Shown here in pieces: positions 1 through 9,300 of a stretch of DNA of 25,634 nucleotides; the first letter of the stretch is position 1; each line of letters starts with the position of its first letter. The translations under genes and the position numbers were made by a program. The notes beneath the pieces are model-generated. The model saw only the letters and a list, made by a program, of their open reading frames with translations, did not search any database and had not been told where the DNA came from. The stretch spans positions 1 to 25,634 of the IMG/VR virus record IMGVR_UViG_3300024255_000139; one strand, written 5' to 3'. Origin of the DNA: a virus.

Positions 1-1289
1 AAGATACGGGTAGGTTTGCATTGGTTGGTACTGATATGTTAGTACGTGCGGGTGAAATCGCGGGTGCGTATGGTATGAAGATGTCCGAAGTTGTCGGTGC
101 ATATGACGACTTTGAAAAAGTAGGTATAGGTGCAGCACAAGCACAAGAGTCTATTGCAGATGCGGGTAAACGATCTTTAGAGGTTGGAATACAATCAAGA
201 CAAACCATTCAAGGAATGGTAGAGAATGTTGGAAAACTGAATGAATATGGTTTCCAACAAGGGGTTGAAGGTCTCGAGAAAATGGTTAGAAGATCAACCG
301 AAATTAGAATGAGTTTAAGTGAAACATTTAAAGTGGCGGATAAAGTATTTTCACCTGAAGGGGCGTTAGAACTATCTGCGGAATTAGGTGTTTTAGGTGC
401 TGCGTTTGGAGACTTTAACGATCCATTAAGACTTATGTATATGGCAACCAATGAGGTTGAAGGATTACAAGGGGCGTTAGAAGGTGTTGCGGGTAACTTA
501 GCAACCTACAATATGGAAACAGGTGGGTTTGAAGTTACAGGTGCCAACCTTAGACAGGCAAGAGAAATTGCGGGTAAACTAGGTATAGACATGTCTGAAC
601 TTACCCAATCAGCAATTGCACTACAAGAACGTCAACAGGCGGCGTTAGCGTTAGAGGGTTTAAATATTAAACCTGAAAACAAGGAATTCTTAACCAACCT
701 CGCGAGAATGAAAGACGGAGAAATGTCAATTGATTTACAAGCGGCAGGGTTAGAGGAAGAATTTGGGGCGAAAACTATGAAACTAAGTGACATGAATAAA
801 GATGTTGCGGAAAAAATACTTGCATTTCAAGACGAATTTAAAGATAAATCAGAAAAAGATCTCATAAGAGAACAAGTAACTTTAGTTGAAAACATAAGTA
901 GGGATGTTAATTACCTTGCGATGTTAGCAAGATTAGAAGTTGCGGGTGTGGGAGACCAAGCGGTACAAGCATTAACACAAATGACTGCAAAAGGTAAGGG
1001 AGTCGATATAAGTAAAATGTTAGCGACAGAATTTGATGGGTTAGTAGAAATGTTTGGTGAACAAAAAGCGGCAATTATAAAGGCGGCACAAGAAAAAATG
1101 GGTATAGATCCATCCGAATTTAAAAATAATAAAAATACCTCTTCAGAATCAAGTACTGAAAAAGGTAAGACAGACACTCTTAAAGTAGAAGTTAGTGCTA
1201 AAGACGCAATTGCCGGATTCTATCAAAAGGAATGGTCGTTAAATCCTGAGAGATGGGTTCAAGGTAAAGGTTATTTAAACCCTAATTAA
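1..1289 (+). CDS. Tail tape-measure-like protein, C-terminal part (5' end outside window)
   Basis: The reading frame is open from the first full codon at position 3, with no stop and no convincing start before it. The gene therefore begins upstream of the window, and the TTG at 21 is just an internal codon. About 429 residues are visible. They are almost entirely predicted helix, rich in Ala, Gly and Glu, with no cysteine and no enzymatic motif. Segments such as LGVLGAAFGDFNDPLRLMYM and ANLRQAREIAGKLGIDMSEL look like the helical repeats of phage tape-measure proteins, which set tail length and are threaded through the tail tube. The last ~70 residues become polar and Ser/Thr/Lys-rich (NNKNTSSESSTEKGKT) before a short ending in NPN. 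In T4 the tape measure (gp29) directly precedes the tube-initiator genes, and the same order is seen here. Tape measure is the best call; another helical tail protein remains possible. Confidence 0.6.
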   Translation, partial: DTGRFALVGTDMLVRAGEIAGAYGMKMSEVVGAYDDFEKVGIGAAQAQESIADAGKRSLEVGIQSRQTIQGMVENVGKLNEYGFQQGVEGLEKMVRRSTEIRMSLSETFKVADKVFSPEGALELSAELGVLGAAFGDFNDPLRLMYMATNEVEGLQGALEGVAGNLATYNMETGGFEVTGANLRQAREIAGKLGIDMSELTQSAIALQERQQAALALEGLNIKPENKEFLTNLARMKDGEMSIDLQAAGLEEEFGAKTMKLSDMNKDVAEKILAFQDEFKDKSEKDLIREQVTLVENISRDVNYLAMLARLEVAGVGDQAVQALTQMTAKGKGVDISKMLATEFDGLVEMFGEQKAAIIKAAQEKMGIDPSEFKNNKNTSSESSTEKGKTDTLKVEVSAKDAIAGFYQKEWSLNPERWVQGKGYLNPN

Positions 1290-1302
1290 TTTGAGGGTTT
1301 TT
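1277..1302 (+). terminator. Intrinsic terminator overlapping the end of the tape-measure-like gene
   Basis: A 7-bp perfect inverted repeat, AAACCCT (1277-1283) and AGGGTTT (1294-1300), encloses a 10-nt loop and runs into a T tract (1298-1302). The 5' arm encodes the last residues of the upstream protein and its TAA stop (1287-1289) lies in the loop. The stem is short and the T tract is only five bases, so termination may be partial. Confidence 0.5.
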
Positions 1303-1309
1303 CATCTTA

Positions 1310-1322
1310 AATCTATTTATAT
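1310..1322 (+). promoter_or_regulatory. Candidate late-promoter-like motif TATTTATA
   Basis: The 13-mer AATCTATTTATAT lies 13 bases before the ATG at 1335. The identical 13-mer occurs at 24224-24236 before another structural gene, and its core TATTTATA recurs at 12137-12144. It is the reverse complement of the T4 late-promoter box TATAAATA, although all genes here run on the + strand. A role as a late promoter is inferred from its position and recurrence only. Confidence 0.35.
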
Positions 1323-1334
1323 TAAAAAGAAATT

Positions 1335-4300
1335 ATGCCGAGTAACTTAGATTTCGATTCTACAAGTCAATTTAGGGACAGTATACTAAACAGGACGTTA
1401 CAACAACCTAACGGTCCTCAGACATTTACTAGTTCCGCATACGCTGTAGAGTCTCTTAGTGACCATTCAAACATGAGTCAGGGAGACGTAGACGATAATC
1501 TAAACACTTACTTATCAGTACCTCAAAATTCAAATACATTTACAACAGAAAATTTTAGTACTGTCGATACTTTAAGAAATTTAACAAGGATTGACGATTT
1601 GGGGTTATATCCCGAATATTTTGTACAAGGAAGTTATAGTAATTTAATTAGTATTATGACAACCGACAACTACGATAATGAGTCGAGGTTGATGAAGTTT
1701 GCCGCGAGACACATCAGAGAAAATAAACAAGGACCTGTTTTAGCGAGAATAACACAAAATTTAGTTGCCGCCACTTATGGTCGGGTAAGACTGATAGATG
1801 CGTTAGAAGGTAACTTAGCCACAGCGGTTAATATTGTTACAGGTAAAGAAGGTTTAATAGAGAAGAATTTTAAAGTAACGGTTGCCAAAACCATAGCGGG
1901 TAAGGCGATAGATTTCTTACAAACAGTTGCGGGTGTGGAATTTCCATGGAGTGAAATACCTGGTGATTATTTAACAAACCCAAGAAGACCAACAGTCAAT
2001 AGACCTGAAGCACAAACGGGGTTAGGTGCAATAATACAAGACGTAACGGGGGTATTAGGTTCCTTAATTGGAATTCAAAGAAGACCTAAATTGTCAAGAA
2101 AACCATCTGATTTAATGATTGAATATTTAGGGTCAGGACAGAAGGATGTTTTATTTGATAACCTAAGTTATTCTACATACGCACCAAATTACACAAAAAC
2201 AGCAAGATCACAACAATCATCCAAACTATTCACTTTTATTGATAAGGTGGGTGACGCAATTAACGACGTTTTAGGTATGGGTGCACCGAGAGGTGTCGCA
2301 TACATAGGTGATGACAGAGGAGAAGATGTTAAATATGCGATGGGTGATTTTAATGACAACATTGTTAGAAGTAGTTATTACTTAAGTTTAATGTTTGACC
2401 CTGTACAGACAGCACTATTTGAAAGACAACGTTCTGTAGTTGAGGGAGGTCAAATCGGTGGTAAACTGACGTGGTATAGTAGTAAATCACAAAATAAATT
2501 AGGTGAGAGTAATCTTGAATACCAAGTTGAAAGATCTCAATTAGAGGAAAGTTTATCAACCAAATACGGATTTAGAAGTGATTCTATCTTAGGTAAAACT
2601 CAAGAGTTACTTGAAACTATGCCATCGGACGGTGGAGCCGCAAGATCACACGTGGCAAATGCAATTGACCAAACAAGTAGAATATTTAGAGAAGGTAATG
2701 TAATGATGTCGAGAGGATCGGCGGTAAAGTATGTAGATAAGTTCGGGGAAGAGTCAGGTGTTGAATACTGTAGAGTATGGACAAAAGACGATCCATACAT
2801 GAATATGTCCGACACAATGAAACGTACAGGTAACATAAGAAAATTTGACTCTAGTGTGATGTCAAAACCATGGAATTTAAACATGGCACCAATGTCTAAT
2901 GGAGAAGGTTCTTTTGAGGGATCAACTAATATTGTTGAATCTACATTTGGTGATGGTTACATGGCAAAAAAATATATGTTCTCACTTGAGAACTTAGCGT
3001 GGAAAACATCTACACTACCAGGTTTTACATACACGGACTTACCGTTTTGTGAAAGAGGACCTAATGGAGGTAGAGTGATGTGGTTCCCACCATACGATAT
3101 TAAAGTATCAGAACAAAATAGTGCAAGATGGGAAAGTAATGTCTTTTTAGGTAGACCTGAACCGATATATACATATCAATCTACTGAAAGGTCGGGACAA
3201 ATATCATTTAAAGTAGTTGTCGATCACCCAAGTATATTGAACCTTTTAGTTACTAAAGTTTTCAAAGGAATGTCAGATGAAGAATCCGACAATTATATAA
3301 ACGCGTTTTTTGCGGGATGTAAGGAATTAGATTTTTATGAGTTAATAAGAACTTACACAACTTTAACTAAGGAAGATATAGGTAGTATTCAAAAATATTT
3401 AGAAGCGGATAATCCTGATAAAGAATCAATCACCAAATATAAAGTAGAGGTGGATGATAGTGAATATGAAACACCCGATTTAAGTCCTATTGAACAAGCA
3501 CCTGAGAAAACCTTAATTAACTTATATTTTAGGAACGACTTTCCAAAGATAGGTTCAAGTGCGGTAACAAGTCCCAACACATACACCGAAGAATATACTA
3601 GGTATGTTGGAAATAGAGGTTCAGCAACAGGAACACCGGCTGACGGGACTTATATGAAAGACTTAATAAACGGATTGGATATGGTCTTTACCGCACCACT
3701 TACCGTTAATAAAAAGAATGACATAAAAAATATGTTTGGTAAATCCGAGGGGATAACGGGTAGTACTTCTGATTATTCACTTGTTAGGGATAAAATAGAT
3801 AAGGGTTTCAATAGACTTGTTGATAATAAGACGACATATGACAGCAAACTAACCTCTATTAAATCAAGGATTGAAGGTGGAGAACTTAAAGATGTTTTAA
3901 TTAAAATATTTACTAGTACATCATCTGTTGCCGATAACAATTATAACGTAAAATTATCGGCGAGGAGAGCTCATAGTGTCTTTATAGATGTTATGAAGAA
4001 GATACAGAAAAACAGTAAAGATTATGGAGAAGACTTTTCAAAGGTCGTTCCATCATCGGGAGTACCCTCAGTATCTCAAACACTTGGTTATACTTTTGAA
4101 GAGTTAGGATATGAAGGTATAGAAGGTGGTTTACGTATAGGTTATAGTGCAAATGGAGAAACAGTTAGTAAAGAAGAAAACTTGTTTGGTGGGGGTAGTA
4201 TTCCTGTAGATTGTCACAAAGATGAAATACGATCTAATAGTGCACTAAAAAGAACCGCACCTGTTACGTTTTATTGTAGACACGCAACCGTAGAAATGGT

Positions 4301-6059
4301 TGAGACACCAATAGATAAATTACCTGACCCTCCTGATGATCCAAAAGTTAAACTAACACCCGACGGAACAATAGAACCACCTAAGGTAAAGAAACCACCT
4401 ATTAATGAAATGAAAAAAATTATTATGAAGACGTTGTCTGAGTGTTATTATTTCAAGGCATTAGAGGAGGATTCACCTGTAACATTTAAAAGTTTAACGG
4501 AAAAATTAAAATACTTCCACCCCGCGTTTCACTCAACAACACCTGAAGGTTTGAATGCAAGGTTAACATTCCTTTTACAGTGTGTTAGACCTGGCGACAC
4601 TATACCACTTAAAGGTATTGCGGATAATAACGACCTAAACGCAAGAAACACGAGTTTCGGTCCACCACCAATATGTGTGGTTAGAATTGGTGATTTTTAT
4701 CATTCTAAGATAGCAATTAGAGATGTCAACATAAATTACGACGAAGGTGTATGGGATTTAAATCCTGAAGGTATCGGTGTACAACCAATGATTGCTAATG
4801 TAACTCTACAAGTAAACTTTATTGGTGGACAAGGATTAGAAAAACCTGTTGAAAGATTACAAAACGCGTTATCATCTAATTTCTTTGCAAATACGGAAAT
4901 GTACGACCCAAGATCTATAGGTACAAGTAACATTGACGGAAAAGACCCTGAAGAATTTACAAAAGAGTTTTTGGAACAACTACAAACGGCGGGTGCTAAT
5001 TCTCAAACACCTGATGGTGAACCATTAGAAGAAAACGAAATAAAACAAGGGGAATTTATTGGAGGGTCAGGAGAAACACTTTCTTATGGTGAGATTGTTA
5101 GTGGATTAAATACGGACATAGAATCATATTTTAATACCTATAAGGAATCATACAATACGGTATTAACGGAATTTGGACCACACATACATTCATTAGCGTT
5201 TTCACCTGATTATAGAAATATAAACAAGTATGAGGTTAACACGTCAACCACAGCAACAAGAGACATAACTATGTTTGGTGAGTTTGATAAAATAAGAACC
5301 TTAGATCTTTTCTTAATAGAACTTAAAACAAAATTAGTAACAAGTATTGAATCGGAAGATGTTACCACAATGTTTAAATTCCATAGTTTTTTAAATGACC
5401 CTAAAACGGAGAGATCCAACGAGTTATTAAAACCAGTATTAAGGAAATTGGTTGAGGATAAGTTAGATTCTTTATTAACTAACGAGTCGATCAAAAATAT
5501 AAAATCAGCAAGAAATAAAGTTATAATTAATTTAGATAAAGTTAATTACTTGACGAAGTATGTGAGTGATGGTATGATTATAGAAGGTAACGCTACACAA
5601 GCAAATCTTTCAGGTTTTACTTATGAATCGGTTTATTCTGAAATTGATCACATGATGGACTATTTTGACAAAAACTATGATAAGTTCGAGAAAAAAATAG
5701 ACACAACTTATAATTTTAACAGTCTTTCGGTAGATGTGGATACACTAAGTGAAATTTTATCCGTATTATTAAGTGGTAGTGAATCTGAAGTGAAAAAAAC
5801 GTATGAGGTGGATACGACACTATTCCCACCCAACATAAAAAATAAAATTGATAGAAAGGTCGATAAGTTTTTTGATGAAACAAAAGAGGATAGAATAAGA
5901 CTTTCTAAATGGAAACCTAAGAAAAACAGTTCTGAACTTAAGTTCGGAGTAATAGATCAGGTACCAATTACTGATTCATCACAACAAGATACATTAACAA
6001 AAGTCCATTCAACTATGGGTGAACTTGGGTCTAAATTAAATCACTTTAAAAATGAGTAG
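1335..6059 (+). CDS. Giant tail-tube initiator/baseplate-cap-like structural protein (1574 aa)
   Basis: This large virion protein probably joins the tail tube to the baseplate. The clearest region is about residues 1040-1175. There, a segment ending PPPICVVRIGDFYHSKIAIR, followed by NYDEGVWDLNPEGIGVQPMI and a β-rich LQVNFIGGQGL, has the pattern of tube-initiator proteins (T4 gp48/gp54 and the equivalents in contractile injection systems). Residues ~600-660 contain another β segment (SGQISFKVVVDHPSILNLL). A Pro/Asp-rich linker lies at ~988-1022, and the last ~300 residues are mostly helical and charged. At 1574 aa it is four to five times longer than T4 gp48 or gp54, so much of it is unexplained. 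It follows the tape-measure-like gene, as gp48/gp54 follow gp29 in T4. The ATG at 1335 has an A-rich leader (AAAAAGAAATT). The gene overlaps the next by 8 nt. Confidence 0.5.
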   Translation: MPSNLDFDSTSQFRDSILNRTLQQPNGPQTFTSSAYAVESLSDHSNMSQGDVDDNLNTYLSVPQNSNTFTTENFSTVDTLRNLTRIDDLGLYPEYFVQGSYSNLISIMTTDNYDNESRLMKFAARHIRENKQGPVLARITQNLVAATYGRVRLIDALEGNLATAVNIVTGKEGLIEKNFKVTVAKTIAGKAIDFLQTVAGVEFPWSEIPGDYLTNPRRPTVNRPEAQTGLGAIIQDVTGVLGSLIGIQRRPKLSRKPSDLMIEYLGSGQKDVLFDNLSYSTYAPNYTKTARSQQSSKLFTFIDKVGDAINDVLGMGAPRGVAYIGDDRGEDVKYAMGDFNDNIVRSSYYLSLMFDPVQTALFERQRSVVEGGQIGGKLTWYSSKSQNKLGESNLEYQVERSQLEESLSTKYGFRSDSILGKTQELLETMPSDGGAARSHVANAIDQTSRIFREGNVMMSRGSAVKYVDKFGEESGVEYCRVWTKDDPYMNMSDTMKRTGNIRKFDSSVMSKPWNLNMAPMSNGEGSFEGSTNIVESTFGDGYMAKKYMFSLENLAWKTSTLPGFTYTDLPFCERGPNGGRVMWFPPYDIKVSEQNSARWESNVFLGRPEPIYTYQSTERSGQISFKVVVDHPSILNLLVTKVFKGMSDEESDNYINAFFAGCKELDFYELIRTYTTLTKEDIGSIQKYLEADNPDKESITKYKVEVDDSEYETPDLSPIEQAPEKTLINLYFRNDFPKIGSSAVTSPNTYTEEYTRYVGNRGSATGTPADGTYMKDLINGLDMVFTAPLTVNKKNDIKNMFGKSEGITGSTSDYSLVRDKIDKGFNRLVDNKTTYDSKLTSIKSRIEGGELKDVLIKIFTSTSSVADNNYNVKLSARRAHSVFIDVMKKIQKNSKDYGEDFSKVVPSSGVPSVSQTLGYTFEELGYEGIEGGLRIGYSANGETVSKEENLFGGGSIPVDCHKDEIRSNSALKRTAPVTFYCRHATVEMVETPIDKLPDPPDDPKVKLTPDGTIEPPKVKKPPINEMKKIIMKTLSECYYFKALEEDSPVTFKSLTEKLKYFHPAFHSTTPEGLNARLTFLLQCVRPGDTIPLKGIADNNDLNARNTSFGPPPICVVRIGDFYHSKIAIRDVNINYDEGVWDLNPEGIGVQPMIANVTLQVNFIGGQGLEKPVERLQNALSSNFFANTEMYDPRSIGTSNIDGKDPEEFTKEFLEQLQTAGANSQTPDGEPLEENEIKQGEFIGGSGETLSYGEIVSGLNTDIESYFNTYKESYNTVLTEFGPHIHSLAFSPDYRNINKYEVNTSTTATRDITMFGEFDKIRTLDLFLIELKTKLVTSIESEDVTTMFKFHSFLNDPKTERSNELLKPVLRKLVEDKLDSLLTNESIKNIKSARNKVIINLDKVNYLTKYVSDGMIIEGNATQANLSGFTYESVYSEIDHMMDYFDKNYDKFEKKIDTTYNFNSLSVDVDTLSEILSVLLSGSESEVKKTYEVDTTLFPPNIKNKIDRKVDKFFDETKEDRIRLSKWKPKKNSSELKFGVIDQVPITDSSQQDTLTKVHSTMGELGSKLNHFKNE

Positions 6060-6378
6060 AAAATATTTCAACAGATATGAATTTTTCGAGGAAGAAGGAG
6101 ATTTTAAAATAGTCCCTGGTATCGAAATACCCATTAGATCAACGGACAAATATTTACAATATAAGAAAGGGAAGGATAGGTTTGATAAAATTTCTCAAGA
6201 GTATTATAATACCCCTGTTTTTGGGTGGATGATACTACAAGCGAATCCATTAGCAGGAAGTATTGAATTTGAGGTACCAAACAATTTTACATTAAGAATC
6301 CCATTCCCGTTGGTTAGTGCTTTACAAGAATATAAAAAATCGGTAGAGTTATACAACTTATATTATGGCGAAGAATGA
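6052..6378 (+). CDS. LysM-like baseplate wedge protein, gp53-type
   Basis: This 108-aa protein has one LysM/tail-protein-X-like module at about residues 38-86. The segment DRFDKISQEYYNTPVFGWMI, then LQANPL and NNFTLRIPFP, matches the family pattern 'D-x-x-D-x-I-[AS]-x-x-Y-Y-x-x-x-x-x-x-W-x-I-x-x-A-N ... L-R-I-P'. T4 gp53 (196 aa) carries such a module and helps build the wedge around the hub, so this is a short version with little outside the module. The ATG at 6052 sits inside the preceding gene's end (ATGAGTAG, 8-nt overlap), and the gene overlaps the hub gene by 14 nt. Translational coupling across all three is likely. Other LysM-bearing baseplate proteins cannot be excluded, but position between tube cap and hub fits gp53. 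Confidence 0.6.
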   Translation: MSRKYFNRYEFFEEEGDFKIVPGIEIPIRSTDKYLQYKKGKDRFDKISQEYYNTPVFGWMILQANPLAGSIEFEVPNNFTLRIPFPLVSALQEYKKSVELYNLYYGEE

Positions 6379-9300
6379 TACCACAAATAGTGAAAACATA
6401 TTAGTTAAGGTTAATCAAAACAATCTTGTTTACATTGACCCTAATAGTGTTGTATCTGATGGTATTGTTGAACCTAGATCCACAAATCACGAAAATTTAG
6501 TTTATTATATAAACTTGGAGGCTGACTTAGTTCCAAGAACTACACTTAACTCATCAAACGGAAGTGGGGGTAAATTAACATCGGTAGCTAAAGGAACACT
6601 TAATTTATTACAAAATAAAGACGGAGAATATCTTGATACGAAATGGACAGATGTTTATACCGAACAACCAACAAAGGACCCTAAAAAAGAGGGTATTTAC
6701 GAACCTAATGACGATGCGTCGGGACAATCTTTTGGAATGACAAGTGTTAGTATAGAGGTAAAAGGTGTGAACTTTGTTCCCGTAGTAAACGTATCTTTCG
6801 TAGACATAAGAGGTAAAACTCTTTTTGAGTCGCCGAGTAATTCTCCTTATAAATCTTTTTTTCATCTACCATGGCCAATATTTTATTTAACTGTAAAAGG
6901 TTATTATGGTAAGGCAATAAGGTACAGACTTCATTTAGTTGGGTTTAATACCTCATATAATGCGGGTAATGGTAACTTTGAAAGTACAGGTAAGTTTGTT
7001 GGGTCAACATATGCATATCTTAATGATATTTCTTTAACGTCTATCCTTAATGCACCTTACATGTATGGTATTGAAATACCCACTAAAAAAGAAACAAACA
7101 CTAAAACGGGAGAATCAAAAATTAAACTCTCAAAAACATCACGAGGATACCAAACACTACTATCTGTATATCAGGAGTATCGTAGAAAAGGGTTAATAAC
7201 AATACCCGAAGGTATAAACCCTACATTAAGGGAACTTATACAACAATCAAAAGATTTAGATAAACAACTAGAAGCATCAATATTTGGTGATAATGGTATC
7301 GTTGACATGAAACTTTTTGGTTTAGTTAAGGAATTTGATGATGCGTTGGTAGAATTTGTTGGTGCGGTTAAGGCGTGGAGAACAAGATATCTATCGGACG
7401 GATTTACTATGATTCCAGATATAGATGGTATAAAATACAACTACCTCAGTAAGGACCAATCAAATAAGACAACAAATATAGTTGGGCCTAAGAGTGGGAC
7501 ATTACAATCAATCTTAAAGGTAAAAAGTGATAAGATTAAAAAAATACAAAACTCAATAAGAGAACTACTTAAAAAATCAGGAAAAGAATTCAAATCCTTT
7601 AATGTTAGTGTGAAGAACCCATTAGTTGATATAAGTACATACTACTCTTCAACCAACCCAAGTTTGGGAGGTAAAATTGGTGTGGCTTATGAATTAATAA
7701 TAGACCACATAAATGAAATTATAACCTCATTTAATCAAGAAAAGAAAAAATTACAAGACAAGGTAGAGGAAAAAATGAACGACATTGTTAAGGGTAATGG
7801 TAATGGTGGTTTAGGTTTTGAACCAACTATACGTAATGTCTTTGGTGTTGTTTTAGCTGGTGCGGACACCTATTTAAGGTTAATGCAAAATGTTCATTTT
7901 AGGGCATATAATGTTAGAGAGGAAAAGAAAAATGTTTTAGTTGGATTCTCAGATGAATCAACTTCCGAAGGTGCGGTATATCCTTGGCCAGAAGTCAATA
8001 AGGTAAGTGAAGATAAGAAAAAGATATTGGCATACCCTGCGGAGTTTGACTTAGTAAGAAAGTTAAGGTCTGATAATCCTACACTGTGGCCCGAAGTTGA
8101 ATTTGTTGAAGAATATATGGCGGTGTCCCAAAGGATATCGGATAATTTAGCGGAAAAAGAAAAAACCTTTGATAAGGTTAGTTTCGAATTTGAAAACTCA
8201 GATCCTAATCAAAACGATCTAAAAAAGATTTCTGAAATCAATAGTTTGGGTAGTACTGTCCCTTATTCTGATAAGACGTTAGCATCTTTATTCTATGAAA
8301 TTGCAGAAAGAGGTAGGTACAGTATGTTAAATGATACTTTCAATACGGAAAAGTCAATTAAAGAATTGGCGGAATTAGAATTTCAAACCATACAAACTAT
8401 GGTAGAGGGTGATTCGTTTGTGGTGGACATTCTAAAAGAAGTGTCAAGTCTCAACCAATTGCAATCTAAAATGGAAAGTTTTTCACCCTTTGAAAGAAAA
8501 CCATATTATAATGATGGGATTGCCACAGTACCTTATATTTCTGATAATGTGTCTGAATCGTTTAAGTTACAAGACTACTCCCCCGATACATTAGAGTCGG
8601 CGGATATGAGTGAAGAGTATGAAAAATTAAAACTTAATTTAGTTGAGTACAATACAGATTCAACTAAAATAGGATCGAATACAATTGAATACAGAACTAA
8701 TATATATCCTTTCAACTCTACCACATATTTGGGGTATATTGATAAGACTTCGATAACAAAAAACGACATTAACTTAAAAGATATTTTTGATGTCAAAACA
8801 ACTAAAGGACTTATACAAACACCTGTAAACTCCGAAGCATGGGTTCGAGATTTAAATGGTCAAGATAATCTCTTTAGTGGTTTAAATTCATACGCAGATA
8901 TAGGAGATTCTAATAATAATAGACTAAGTTCTATAATCAATACACCTTATTTCCATAAATCATTATTTAATGATTTCTTTGGAACAAATAGTTCGGGTAA
9001 ATATAAATCGTCCGCATACCTACTTCTTAATTCATTACCATATCACGATTTAGACATGGAAATAGAGTTAAAAGAAGGTAAAAAAACAAGAATGTCAAAC
9101 ATCTTTAAAGAGATAAGTTCGACACACTTTATACCATATCACCTTATGGTTAAGTGGGGGTCTATCTACCATAGATATAAAACATATATATTAGACGGTA
9201 TTGATATAATGAATGGTGTTACTACACCAATAGACGGTGGATTATTTTTCGACATTAATCAGAATCAAACATTTTCGGGAATTACAAGAAATGATCAGAC

